Origin: CAVSEK01 sp963726975
Lineage (GTDB): Bacteria; Actinomycetota; Actinomycetes; Mycobacteriales; SCTD01
Assembly: GCA_963726975.1 (NCBI GenBank)
Contig: CAVSEK010000010.1
Span: 62,001-126,000 of the forward strand
Direction: 5' to 3'
Length of the DNA stretch: 64,000 nt
Made by a program: the position numbers and the translations under genes. Position 1 is the first letter of the stretch. Each line of letters starts with the position of its first letter. The notes below the pieces were generated by a model. That model saw only the letters and a program-made list of their open reading frames with translations, was not told where the DNA came from and did no database searches. Below, piece by piece: positions 40,981-50,274 of the stretch.

Positions 40981-42441
40981 GTGCGTTCCTCGCGCGCGCA
41001 GGTCAGCAGGCGGCTCGGCCCGGGCGCGGCCAGGGCGAGGACCTCGGCGGTGCTCGCGGCCGTGGTGCTCGCCGCCGGAGCGCTCGCGGTCCCCGCGTCG
41101 GCCCGGGAGGGGACGGCCGAGCCGGCCGCGCTGCAGGTGCGCCTCGCTCCCGGACAGACGACGGACCTCGACCCGGAGCTCGTCGCGTACGAGGTGGGCT
41201 GGTCCGCGCCGGGGTGCCCCGACTGCGCGCTCTGGCGGGTGCGCTCGGGCCGGGCCGGGGTGCGCGAGGAACGGCTGGCCGGGACCGGGGCGACGACCGA
41301 CCGCTGGGGGCCGGAGCCGCTGCTCGGGCCGCCGCGCTACGAGGTCCGCACGGCGGACGGAGCGGTGCTCGCGCGCAGCGGCACGCTGCTGCCGGGCTGG
41401 ACCGCCGAGACGTCCCTGCCCGACGTGACCGGCTGGGCGCGCGAGGTCGACCTCACCGCCACCGAGACGCTCGTGCTGCGGGCAGGCCCGGCGGGCGCGT
41501 CGGCGAGCGTGCCCGGTGGGCTGGCCCGCCAGGTCGGGGTCGTCGCGCCGCGCGGCCCCCAGGGGGGCCGGCTCGTCGTGCGGGCGGGGGACGGCGCGCC
41601 CGTGCCGGTGGACCTCACCGCGCCCGAGGACGCGCCGCGCAGCGTCGTCGCGGTGCTCGACGTGGCCGCCGACGTGCCGCTCACCGTCACCGCCGACCCG
41701 GGAGCCCGGTTCGACGGCCTGCTCGACCTGGCCGCGCTCGGCGCGCCGGAGCCGTCCGGCGGCGTGTCGGTGCGACCCGGCCGCAAGGTGCGGGCCGTCT
41801 CCGGGAGCGGGGTCAGCGTCCGGCCGGCCGGGCAGCTGCGGACCGACGGGGCGGTCCGGCTGGTCGTGCAGGCTCCCGCCGACGACTGCTCGGCCGGGTG
41901 CCGCCTGACCTCCGGCGGGACGGTGCTGCTCGAGCGGGTCGCCCCGGGACCGCAGGACCTGCGGGTGGCGGTGAGCGGGACGCCGGCGGAGGCGGCGTAC
42001 GCCCTGGAGGTCGGCGGCGCGGTCGTGGCCGCCAGCCCGCGGCTCTCGGTCGGCGTCGTGCCGGACGCGGCGTACGACCTCAGCGACGGCTGGACGACGG
42101 CGGTGCGCGGCGCCGCGACGGACGGGAGCGTGCTGCGGACCGCGGGTGCCGGGGCCGGCGCGACCTGGCGGACCCGCGGCACCGCCACCGGCCGGACGGT
42201 CGGGCTGCTCGCGGCGCCCGGGCCGCGCGGCGGGGTGGTGGCCGTCTTCGTCGACGGCCGGCCCGCGGGGACCGTGGACCTGCGCGGCCCGGTGGTGCGG
42301 GCGCGGCAGGTGGTCCTCGCGCTCGACCTGCCGCTGCGCGGGCGGGTCACCGTCGTCGACGCGACGCCGCCCGAGCGCGGCGCCCACGCCGTCGAGCTCG
42401 ACGGGCTCGTGGTGCTCGACGACGCGTACGACGGCGCCTGA
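40981..42441 (+). CDS. Large secreted protein of unknown function
   Basis: 486 residues. The signal peptide is long and Arg-rich with a hydrophobic segment at about 23-38 and cleavage near VPASA. The mature part is rich in beta strands. Residues about 350-480 look like the jelly-roll module found at the ends of many actinobacterial secreted proteins (AYDLSDGWTTAVRGAATDG to AVELDGLVVLDDAYDG). Two Cys pairs (APGCPDCAL and DDCSAGC) could form disulfides. No enzyme motif seen. GTG start. Confidence 0.65.
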   Translation: MRSSRAQVSRRLGPGAARARTSAVLAAVVLAAGALAVPASAREGTAEPAALQVRLAPGQTTDLDPELVAYEVGWSAPGCPDCALWRVRSGRAGVREERLAGTGATTDRWGPEPLLGPPRYEVRTADGAVLARSGTLLPGWTAETSLPDVTGWAREVDLTATETLVLRAGPAGASASVPGGLARQVGVVAPRGPQGGRLVVRAGDGAPVPVDLTAPEDAPRSVVAVLDVAADVPLTVTADPGARFDGLLDLAALGAPEPSGGVSVRPGRKVRAVSGSGVSVRPAGQLRTDGAVRLVVQAPADDCSAGCRLTSGGTVLLERVAPGPQDLRVAVSGTPAEAAYALEVGGAVVAASPRLSVGVVPDAAYDLSDGWTTAVRGAATDGSVLRTAGAGAGATWRTRGTATGRTVGLLAAPGPRGGVVAVFVDGRPAGTVDLRGPVVRARQVVLALDLPLRGRVTVVDATPPERGAHAVELDGLVVLDDAYDGA

Positions 42442-42482
42442 ACCCTGCGGGCGGGTCCGCGTCGGGCGGAGGCGCGCGGCGG

Positions 42483-43301
42483 TCAGTCGGCGGGGGCGCC
42501 CCGCTCGGACCACAGCAGGTGGTCCAGCGGGCCGTGCCCGGCGCCGAGCCGCCAGGTCGCCCCGCCGGCGAGGGCACGCCCGACGTACGCCTTGGCCCGC
42601 GCCAGCGCCTCGGCCACCGGGAGGCCGCGGGCCAGGCCGGCCGCGGTGGCTGCCGCGAAGGTGCAGCCGGTGCCGTGGGTGTTGCCGGTCGGCAGGCGCG
42701 GGGCGCGCAGCTCCCACAGGGACGTGCCGTCCCAGACGACGTCGACCGCCTCGCCGGCGCTGTCGGCGGTGGCGTGGCCGCCCTTGACGACGACGACCCG
42801 CGGGCCGAGCGCGCCGAGCTCCCGGGCGGCGGCGCGCTGCTCCTCGAGCGTCCCGATCGCGGCGCCGAGCAGCGCCTGCGCCTCGAGCAGGTTGGGCGTG
42901 AGCACGGTCGCGACCGGCAGGAGCAGCTCGACGTAGGCCCGCTCGGCCTCGGCGGCGAGCAGCCGGTCGCCGCTGCTGGCGACCATCACCGGGTCGACGA
43001 CGAGCTGCGGCAGCCGCTCGGCCAGGCCCGCGACGGCCCGCACGACCTCCAGCGTCCCGAGCATCCCGGTCTTGACCGCCGCCACCGGCAGGTCGGCCAG
43101 CACCGCCTCCACCTGCGCGACGACGAACTCCCCGGGCACCGGCAGCACGCCGCTCACCCCGGTGGTGCTCTGCGCCGTCAGCGCGGTCAGCGCGCTGGTG
43201 CCGAAGACCCCGAGCGCGGCGAACGCCTTGAGGTCGGCCTGCACCCCGGCGCCGCCGCCGGAGTCGGAGCCGGCGATGGTGAGGGCGACGGGCGGGGTCA
43301 C
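42483..43301 (-). CDS. thiD: Hydroxymethylpyrimidine/phosphomethylpyrimidine kinase
   Basis: 272 residues. Phosphorylates HMP and HMP-P in thiamin pyrimidine supply. Motifs are LTIAGSDSGGGAGVQADLK at the start, VVDPVMVASSGDRLL, VVVVKGGH, and GTGCTFAAATAA with the catalytic Cys. GTG start overlaps the TenI stop by four bases after correcting the TenI frameshift. Last gene of the riboswitch operon. Confidence 0.95.
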   Translation of the reverse strand: MTPPVALTIAGSDSGGGAGVQADLKAFAALGVFGTSALTALTAQSTTGVSGVLPVPGEFVVAQVEAVLADLPVAAVKTGMLGTLEVVRAVAGLAERLPQLVVDPVMVASSGDRLLAAEAERAYVELLLPVATVLTPNLLEAQALLGAAIGTLEEQRAAARELGALGPRVVVVKGGHATADSAGEAVDVVWDGTSLWELRAPRLPTGNTHGTGCTFAAATAAGLARGLPVAEALARAKAYVGRALAGGATWRLGAGHGPLDHLLWSERGAPAD

Positions 43302-43927
43302 GGGTCCTCCTCGAGCGCGGCGACGAGACCGGCGACGACGGCGCCCGGGGTCGGGCGCGCGCATGACCGCGCCGAGCACGGCCACGCCGTACGCCCCGGC
43401 CTGCCGGCACGCGCGGGCGGCGGCGGGACCGTCGACGCCGCCGAGGGCGTACGCGGGGGGCGCGCCGGGGCCGAGCAGCGCGGCGAGCCCGGCGGGGCGG
43501 AGGGCCGGGCCGTACCCGGGCTTGGTGGCCGTCGCGAAGACCGGCGAGAGCGTCACCCAGTCGCACCCGGCGGCGGCGGCGAGCTCCGCGGCGTCGTGGC
43601 AGGACCGGCCGAGCAGGGCCGGCCGGGGGTCGGGGACGGCGTCGGCGGCGGCCAGGTGCAGCGCGTCGCCGGGCACCGAGGTGCCGGCCAGCACGAGCAG
43701 GGCGTCGTCGGGCAGGACGGCCCGCAGGCCGTCGGCCAGCCGGACCCGCTCGGCCGCCGGCAGGTCCTTCTCGCGCAGCACGACCGCGCGGGCGCCCCCG
43801 TCGACGGCCGCGCGGACGGTGTCGACGAGCGGGCGGGGCGACAGCCGGCGGTCGGTGAGCAGGAGCAGGCGCGCCGGCGGGGTCGGGCGGGCAGCGGCGG
43901 GCGCCGCACCGGCGGCGAGCGGGGCGG

Positions 43928-43931
<4 letters not shown>
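43298..43931 (-). CDS. TenI-like thiazole tautomerase / ThiE paralogue (frameshift)
   Basis: A ThiE-fold barrel with LLLLTDRRLSPRPLVD, VVLREKDLPAAER and DWVTLSPVFATATKPGYG. The VLREKDL form is typical of TenI, the tautomerase that adjusts the thiazole made by ThiG, and a separate ThiE exists at 46030. As given, the frame runs on into thiD and looks like a ThiE-ThiD fusion. Removing one base from the run at 43344-43350 instead gives a normal end (PGAVVAGLVAALEEDP) and a stop overlapping the thiD start. Length 634 = 3n+1; intended product 210 residues. Confidence 0.85.
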
Positions 43932-44693
<762 letters not shown>

Positions 44694-44701
<8 letters not shown>

Positions 44702-44894
44702 CGGCCACCGCCGCGAGGACCTCGACGGTGTCGCCGGGGGCGAGCGCGGTCGCCGCCCAGGCGCTGCGCGGGACGACCTCGCCGTTGCGGGCCACCGCGA
44801 GCCGCCGCCGGTCCTCGGCGCGCACCGCGACGAGGTCGGCGACGGAGGCGCCGTCGGGCAGGTCGGCGGGGGCGCCGTTCACGGTCAGCTGCAC
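44694..44894 (-). CDS. thiS: Sulfur carrier protein ThiS
   Basis: 66-residue ubiquitin-like carrier ending Ala-Gly-Gly, the C-terminal glycine being the site of thiocarboxylation. Begins MQLTVNGAPADLPDG. The start overlaps the thiO end by ten bases. Confidence 0.95.
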
Positions 44895-46033
44895 GCGACC
44901 TCCTCGAACCGGGCGGCCGAGAAGGCGACCGCGACCTCGGGCAGCACGCCCGTGACGAGCAGGGCCCCGACCGCGTCGGCGGTCACCGGGGTGAGCAGCA
45001 CGCCGTTGCGGTGGTGGCCGGTGGCCAGCACCAGGCCGGGCAGCGGTCCGGCGCCGAGCAGCGGCGCGTTGTCGGGCGTGCCCGGGCGGAAGCGGGCGAG
45101 GGTCTCGACGAGCTCGAGCTCGCTCACCCCCGGCACCACCTCGCAGGCGTCGCGCAGCAGGTCGAGCACCGCGCCGGCGGTCACGCGCGGGTCGAAGCCG
45201 AGCTCCTCGACGGTGGCGCCCACGACCAGCCGGTCCCCGGCGTACGGGACGAGGTAGACCTCGCGGCCGCGCACCAGCGCCCGCACGGTCCCCTCGAGCA
45301 CGGGCGCGCCGCGCAGCCGCAGCACCTGGCCCTTGACCGGCCGCACCGGCAGCGGCGGCACGCCGGCGAGCCGGGCGCTCGCGGCGCCGGCCGCCAGCAC
45401 GACCGTCTCGGCGCTCAGGCGCCGGCCGTCGACGAGCAGCCCGGTCGCGCGGCCGCCCTCGACGAGCAGCTCCTGCGCGCGGGCGGCGACGAGCCGCACC
45501 CCGGCCCGCTCGGCGGCGACCCGCAGCGCGGCGTGCAGCGCCCGGGGGTCGACGGAGTGGTCGCCGGGGACGGCCAGGCCACCGCGCACCCGGGTGCCCA
45601 GGCCCGGCTCGCGCCGCCGGCAGGCGCTGGGGGCGAGCCGCTCGGCGGCCAGCCCGAGCTCGCGCTGGTAGGCGTGCAGCCGGTCCAGCGCCGCCACGTC
45701 GTCGGCGTCGAACCCGACGACGAGGGTCCCCGCGGTCCGCAGCCCGACCCGCTGCCCGGCAGCGTCCTCGAGCTCGGCGACGAAGGAGGGGTAGCGCTCC
45801 AGCGAGGCGCGGGCGAGCCCGAGCAGCCGCTCCTCGCCGTACGACGCCTCGGTGACCGGGGCGAGCATCCCCGCGGCGGCCCGCGACGCGCCGCCGCCCG
45901 GGTCGTCGTCGACGACCGCGACGGACCGGCCGCCCTGCGCCGCCCGCCAGGCCACCGACAGCCCGATGACGCCGCCGCCCACGACGAGGACGTCGACGGG
46001 GCCGGTCACGGGGCCGGTCGCGGGTCGGGTCAC
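44885..46033 (-). CDS. thiO: Glycine oxidase
   Basis: 382 residues. FAD motif VLVVGGGVIGLSVAWRAAQGG near the start, DHSVDPRALHAAL, the late RPGTPDNAPLLG and TGHHRNGVLLTPVTA. Oxidises glycine to iminoglycine for thiazole synthesis; presence of ThiO rather than ThiH implies the aerobic route. GTG start overlaps thiE by four bases. Confidence 0.94.
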   Translation of the reverse strand: MTRPATGPVTGPVDVLVVGGGVIGLSVAWRAAQGGRSVAVVDDDPGGGASRAAAGMLAPVTEASYGEERLLGLARASLERYPSFVAELEDAAGQRVGLRTAGTLVVGFDADDVAALDRLHAYQRELGLAAERLAPSACRRREPGLGTRVRGGLAVPGDHSVDPRALHAALRVAAERAGVRLVAARAQELLVEGGRATGLLVDGRRLSAETVVLAAGAASARLAGVPPLPVRPVKGQVLRLRGAPVLEGTVRALVRGREVYLVPYAGDRLVVGATVEELGFDPRVTAGAVLDLLRDACEVVPGVSELELVETLARFRPGTPDNAPLLGAGPLPGLVLATGHHRNGVLLTPVTADAVGALLVTGVLPEVAVAFSAARFEEVACS

Positions 46034-46671
46034 GTCCCGCTGCCCAGCGCCTGCAGGAGCGCGCGCACCGCGGCGGCCGGGTCGGCCGCGTCGCTGACCG
46101 CGCCGACGACCGCCACGCCGTACGCCCCGGCCGCCCGCAGCGCCGGAACCCGGTCGACGGTGACGCCGCCGATGGCGAGGACGGGCACGTCCACGGCGCT
46201 CGCCACCGCGCCCACCCCGCCCGGGCCGAGCGGGTCGGGCAGGCCGTCCTTGGTGGTGGTCGCGTAGGACGGCCCGACCCCGAGGTAGTCCGCGCCCGCG
46301 GCGACCAGCGCCCGGCCGGCGTCCGGTGAGCGGGCGGTGCCGCCGAGCAGGTGCCCGGGCCCGGCGACCCGGCGGGCGGCCTCCAGCGGCAGGTCGGTGG
46401 CGCCCAGGTGGGTGCCGTCCGCGCCGGCGGCCAGCGCGACGTCGACCCGGTCGTCGACGAGGCAGGTGGCGCCGGCGGCGCGGCACAGGGCGACGACCCG
46501 GAGGGCGAGGTCGTGCAGCTCGCGGTCGGTCACGCCCTTGGCCCGCACCTGGACCACGGGCGCGCCGGCGGACAGCGCAGCGGCGACCACCTCGAGCGTC
46601 GCGCGGCCGCCGCGGGCGTCGGTGAGGACGTGCAGCCGCCCCAGCGCCGGGAAAGGCGCGGCGACCGTCAC
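46030..46671 (-). CDS. thiE: Thiamine phosphate synthase
   Basis: 213 residues. Joins HMP pyrophosphate and thiazole phosphate. Diphosphate and pyrimidine-binding motifs are VVQVRAKGVTDRELHDLAL, CLVDDRVDVALAAGADGTHLG, and YLGVGPSYATTTK. GTG start overlaps the transporter stop by four bases. Confidence 0.94.
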   Translation of the reverse strand: MTVAAPFPALGRLHVLTDARGGRATLEVVAAALSAGAPVVQVRAKGVTDRELHDLALRVVALCRAAGATCLVDDRVDVALAAGADGTHLGATDLPLEAARRVAGPGHLLGGTARSPDAGRALVAAGADYLGVGPSYATTTKDGLPDPLGPGGVGAVASAVDVPVLAIGGVTVDRVPALRAAGAYGVAVVGAVSDAADPAAAVRALLQALGSGT

Positions 46672-47996
46672 GCCCGCCGCCGGACCGCCGCGGGCACGAG
46701 CACGGCCGCGGTGAGCAGCGTGGCGACCGACAGGGACACCAGCGACGCCGACAGCCCGTGGGTGGCCGAGATGCCGAGGTCGGCCTGCCGCGCGCCCCAC
46801 CAGGCGGTCCAGCCCGCGCCGACCCCGTCGAAGTACGTCGGCAGGGTCAGCTGGTAGGCGACGAAGCCGGCCGCCCACGGCAGCAGGAGCAGCGGGCGCG
46901 CCGGCGCGGTGTCGGAGACGTCCCACGCACCGCGCGGCACGGCCCAGTAGGCGATGACGAGCACACCGGCGAGCGGCACGAACACCGCGCCGAGCAGGAA
47001 CAGGAACGCCTCGTAGGACGCGATGTCGAAGGTCAGCCCGAGGACCGTCGCGATCGTCCCGACGGCGACGGCGAGCACCCGGCGGTCGAGGCGCGCGGCG
47101 AGGTTCTGCGCCGACACGGCGGTGGAGTAGACGTTGGCGAAGACCTCGTCGAGCTCGACGACGACGAGCACGAGCACCGCGAGCAGCCCGAGCGGCACCG
47201 CGAGCAGGGCGTCGACGACGTCCAGGCCGCTGGCGCCGTACGCCGACAGCGCCAGCAGGCCCAGGGTGAAGAAGGCGATCGTCGACGCGCCGTAGCCGAC
47301 CGAGGACCCGACGAGCGCCGTACGGGTGTCGCGGGCGTGCCGGGTGTAGTCCCCCGCGAGCGGGAACCACGAGACCGGCAGGGCGACGACGACGTCGACG
47401 GCGCTCCAGAACGAGCCGGCGCCCCCCTCGGTGACCTGCGGCAGCGGCTGGGCCAGCACCCGGACGAACAGGTAGGCGGCGGCGGCGACGGCGAGCCACA
47501 CCGCGTAGCGCGACAGCAGGCGCACCGCCCCGAGCGGGCGCACCGCCATCGCCGTGGCGAGCGCGCCGGCGAGCAGCACGAACGGCCATCGCGGGGCGCC
47601 CAGGGCGCGCGACGCCGCCTCCGAGATGACCACCACCTCGAAGGTCGCCCAGCCGACGCACTGCGCCAGGTTGAGGACCGTCGGCAGGGCCGAGGCCCGC
47701 CGGCCGAGCAGGCCGCGCAGCAGCACCATCGCCGGCACCCGCTCGCGGGCGCTCGGGGCGGCGGTCAGCCCCAGCAGCGCGGCGCCGAGGACCGCGCCGA
47801 CGACGACCGCGAGCACGCTGACGAGCAGCGGCCGCCCGGGCAGCACGACGAAGGCAGCGGCCACCGGCAGCAGCAGGCTGATGCCGAGGTTGCCCCACAG
47901 GCCGGTGGTCTCCCGCAGCCCCATCCGGGCGACCGGGGGCTCGGACAGCACCAGCGGCGCCTCGGCGCGGGCGGGCTGGAGGACGGGTGCGCTCAT
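46668..47996 (-). CDS. cytX: Hydroxymethylpyrimidine transporter CytX-like
   Basis: 442-residue permease of the purine/cytosine family with about twelve membrane helices. GLRETTGLWGNLGISLLLP at the start and the helix containing PVSWFPLAGDYTRHA are typical. Being first in a TPP-riboswitch-controlled thiamin operon supports import of HMP (CytX). ATG directly behind the riboswitch. Confidence 0.92.
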   Translation of the reverse strand: MSAPVLQPARAEAPLVLSEPPVARMGLRETTGLWGNLGISLLLPVAAAFVVLPGRPLLVSVLAVVVGAVLGAALLGLTAAPSARERVPAMVLLRGLLGRRASALPTVLNLAQCVGWATFEVVVISEAASRALGAPRWPFVLLAGALATAMAVRPLGAVRLLSRYAVWLAVAAAAYLFVRVLAQPLPQVTEGGAGSFWSAVDVVVALPVSWFPLAGDYTRHARDTRTALVGSSVGYGASTIAFFTLGLLALSAYGASGLDVVDALLAVPLGLLAVLVLVVVELDEVFANVYSTAVSAQNLAARLDRRVLAVAVGTIATVLGLTFDIASYEAFLFLLGAVFVPLAGVLVIAYWAVPRGAWDVSDTAPARPLLLLPWAAGFVAYQLTLPTYFDGVGAGWTAWWGARQADLGISATHGLSASLVSLSVATLLTAAVLVPAAVRRRA

Positions 47997-48000
47997 CGTG

Positions 48001-48086
48001 ATCTCCCTACGCCGGCATTACCCGGTCAGGTTCCGGCGGTCGGCGGCACGTCAGCCGCCCTCTCAGCCCGGTCGGTCCCGAGCTCC
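48001..48086 (-). ncRNA. TPP riboswitch (THI element)
   Basis: On the minus strand the conserved elements appear in order: GGGAGCTCGGGACC, GGGCTGAGAGG, a variable hairpin GGCGGC...GCCGCC, then GAACCTGACCGGGTAATGCCGGCG and TAGGGAG (longer runs partly quoted). This is the full THI-box pattern that binds thiamin pyrophosphate and shuts off expression. The ATG of cytX follows within ten bases, suggesting control of translation initiation. Confidence 0.97.
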
Positions 48087-48149
48087 CGCACACGTTGCCG
48101 CCACCCTACGACGGTCCGGGCGGCTGTCCACACCTGCGCCCGACGCACC

Positions 48150-48155
48150 TACTGT
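48150..48155 (+). promoter_or_regulatory. -10 box of the first tenA-like gene (leaderless)
   Basis: TACTGT, six bases before the GTG at 48162. The promoter region is only about 60 bases from the start of the riboswitch on the other strand. Confidence 0.55.
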
Positions 48156-48161
48156 CGGCGC

Positions 48162-48719
48162 GTGACCGACCTCGACGACGCCTGGGACGCCGCGACCCGC
48201 GCCCCCTTCCTCGAGGGCGTGCGCGACGGCACCCTCGCGCCCGAGGACTTCGACCGCTGGCTGGGCCAGGACCGGCTGTTCGTCGCCGACCTGCTCGCCT
48301 TCCAGGCCCGCCTGCTGGCCCGCGCCCCCCGCGACGCCCAGGCGGTGCTCGCCGGCGGCTGCGTCGCGCTCGTCGAGGAGCTGGCGTGGTTCGACGAGCT
48401 CGCCGCCGCCCGCGGTCTCGCGCCCGCCCGGCCCGCCGCCGTGACCCGGGACTACGCCGGCCTGCTGCGCGAGCTCGACGAGGCGCCGTACGCGGTGGCC
48501 GTCACGGCGCTGGAGGCGCTCGAGCGGGTCTACCTGCTGGCCTGGCAGGCCGCTGCGCCGGGCGCCGGGCCCTACCGCGCCTGCGTCGAGCACTGGACCG
48601 ACCCGGGCTTCGCGGCGTACGTCGACGCGCTCGGCCGCGCCGCCCGGGCCGCCGGGGCCCCGCAGGACGCGCTGCCCCGCGTGCTCGCGCTCGAGGCGGC
48701 CTTCTGGGACGCCCGGTGA
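48162..48719 (+). CDS. TenA-like protein, atypical
   Basis: 185 residues of the TenA/THI-4 helical bundle: FLEGVRDGTLAPEDFDRWLGQDRLFVADL (partly quoted) is the family entry. The position of the catalytic Cys of TenA_C proteins is occupied by other residues (VTALEALERVYLLAWQ), so it would be a TenA_E-type or a degenerate copy. Likely linked to thiamin salvage because of its position opposite the thi operon. The stop overlaps the next gene by four bases. Confidence 0.82.
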   Translation: MTDLDDAWDAATRAPFLEGVRDGTLAPEDFDRWLGQDRLFVADLLAFQARLLARAPRDAQAVLAGGCVALVEELAWFDELAAARGLAPARPAAVTRDYAGLLRELDEAPYAVAVTALEALERVYLLAWQAAAPGAGPYRACVEHWTDPGFAAYVDALGRAARAAGAPQDALPRVLALEAAFWDAR

Positions 48720-49306
48720 GCCGGGCCGCCGCGCTGTGGGCGGCCAGCGCCGACCTGGCGCAGGCCTCGCGCGACACGCCCTTCGTGCGCGGACTGGCCG
48801 ACGGCACCCTGCGGCGCGAGCAGTTCGCGGGCTACGTCGCGCAGGACGCGCACTTCCTCCGGTCGTTCACCCGGGCGTACGCCCTCGCGCTCGCCGGCGC
48901 CCCCGACGACGCGGTCCTGCCGCTGGCCGAGCTGATCGCCGGGGTGCGCGAGGAGCTGCGCCTGCACGCGTCGTACGCCGCCCGCTGGGGCGCGCGCGCC
49001 GACCCGCCGGCCGCGGCGACGCTGGCCTACACCGACTTCCTGCTCGCCACCGCCGCGACCGGCGGCCTGGGGCGCACCCTCGCCGCGATGACCCCCTGCC
49101 TGCGCCTCTACGCCTGGCTGGGGCAGTCGCTGGAGGCCGCCGGGCCGTACGAGGAGTGGGTGCGGACGTACGCCGACCCGGGCTTCGAGCAGCTCACCCG
49201 CACGCTGGAGGCCCTGCTCGACCGGTACGCCGGGGAGCAGGACGAGACGGCGTACCGCCGGGCGATGGAGCTCGAGCGGGCGTTCTTCGCGGCAGCCGCC
49301 GACTAG
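48716..49306 (+). CDS. TenA family aminopyrimidine aminohydrolase/thiaminase II-like
   Basis: 196 residues. DTPFVRGLADGTLRREQFAGYVAQDAHFL (partly quoted) is the family start, and AMTPCLRLYAWLG holds the Cys expected for the TenA_C class. Hydrolyses aminopyrimidine thiamin breakdown products. Tandem with an atypical TenA upstream, so the two may act as a heteromer or on different salvage products. The TAG stop shares CTAG with the convergent Kelch gene. Confidence 0.87.
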   Translation: MSRAAALWAASADLAQASRDTPFVRGLADGTLRREQFAGYVAQDAHFLRSFTRAYALALAGAPDDAVLPLAELIAGVREELRLHASYAARWGARADPPAAATLAYTDFLLATAATGGLGRTLAAMTPCLRLYAWLGQSLEAAGPYEEWVRTYADPGFEQLTRTLEALLDRYAGEQDETAYRRAMELERAFFAAAAD

Positions 49307-50274
49307 CCGAGCACCAGCAGCGCCGCGGTCTGGTCGCGCCCGCCGGCCGACGGTCCGCCGCCGGGCAGCAGGACCCGCCCGCCGACGACCGCCGCGCCCA
49401 CGCCCTGCCGGGCCTCGGGCAGGTCGGCCAGCCGCGCCCAGGTGCCCGTCGCCGGGTCGTACGCGTCGACCTCGCGCGAGGCCGCGGTCTCGCGGGCGTC
49501 CTCCCCGCCGAGGACGAGGAAGCGCCCGCGCCACGCGGCCCCGGACGCCGCCGACCGCCCGGCCGGCAGCGGCGGGCCGGCCGTCCAGCGGTCGGTCGCC
49601 GGGTCGTAGACCTCCAGCGAGGCCAGGTCGCCCGGTCGCCCCGCGGCGACGAAGAGCCGGCCGTCGAGCACCGCGGCGGCCGCGTGGTCGCGCGCGGTCG
49701 GGACCGGCGCGGCGGTCGTCCACCGGTCGGTCGCGGGGTCGTAGACGTCGTGCTCGGCCGTGTCGCCCGAGGGCCCGCGCCCGCCGACGAGGTGCAGCCG
49801 GCCGCCGAGCTCGACGGCGACGGCGGCCGAGCGCGCGACGGGGAGCGCCGCGCGCGCGACCCACCGGTCGCCCACCGGGTCGTACGCCCACAGCCCCGAC
49901 GTGGGCCGCCCGGCGGGGCCGTAGCCGCCCGCGGCGAGCAGCACCCCGCCGACGACCGCGCCCCCGACGTGGTCCAGGGCGACGGGCAGCGGCGCGGCGG
50001 TGCGCCAGGCGCCGTCGGCGTCGAGCACCAGGTGGGTCGTCGAGTGCGCCCGCCCGGCGACGTAGCCGCCGAGCACGTGCACCTGCCCGTCGAGCACCGC
50101 GACGCCCGTCTCGCTCACGGCGACCGGCAGGTCCGGGCCGCGGGCCCAGGTCGCCGCAGCCGGGGCCGGCGACGGCGGCGCCGCCGGGCGGACCGGGGGC
50201 GGCGCCGCGGCGGGAGCGGCCGAGCAGCCGGTCAGCGCCAGGAGCAGCACGACCGCGGGCGCGGCGCGCCTCAC
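49303..50274 (-). CDS. Kelch-repeat beta-propeller lipoprotein
   Basis: 323 residues. Lipobox LLLALTGC at about 15-20, then an Ala/Pro linker and about six Kelch repeats, each with a GG pair and a YDPATDRW-like end (for example VYDPATDRWTTAAPVPTARD). Exposed on the outer membrane face; role probably binding. Last gene of a five-gene operon; its GTG start overlaps the YncE-like stop by four bases. Its TAG stop overlaps that of the convergent TenA gene at CTAG. Confidence 0.88.
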   Translation of the reverse strand: MRRAAPAVVLLLALTGCSAAPAAAPPPVRPAAPPSPAPAAATWARGPDLPVAVSETGVAVLDGQVHVLGGYVAGRAHSTTHLVLDADGAWRTAAPLPVALDHVGGAVVGGVLLAAGGYGPAGRPTSGLWAYDPVGDRWVARAALPVARSAAVAVELGGRLHLVGGRGPSGDTAEHDVYDPATDRWTTAAPVPTARDHAAAAVLDGRLFVAAGRPGDLASLEVYDPATDRWTAGPPLPAGRSAASGAAWRGRFLVLGGEDARETAASREVDAYDPATGTWARLADLPEARQGVGAAVVGGRVLLPGGGPSAGGRDQTAALLVLG

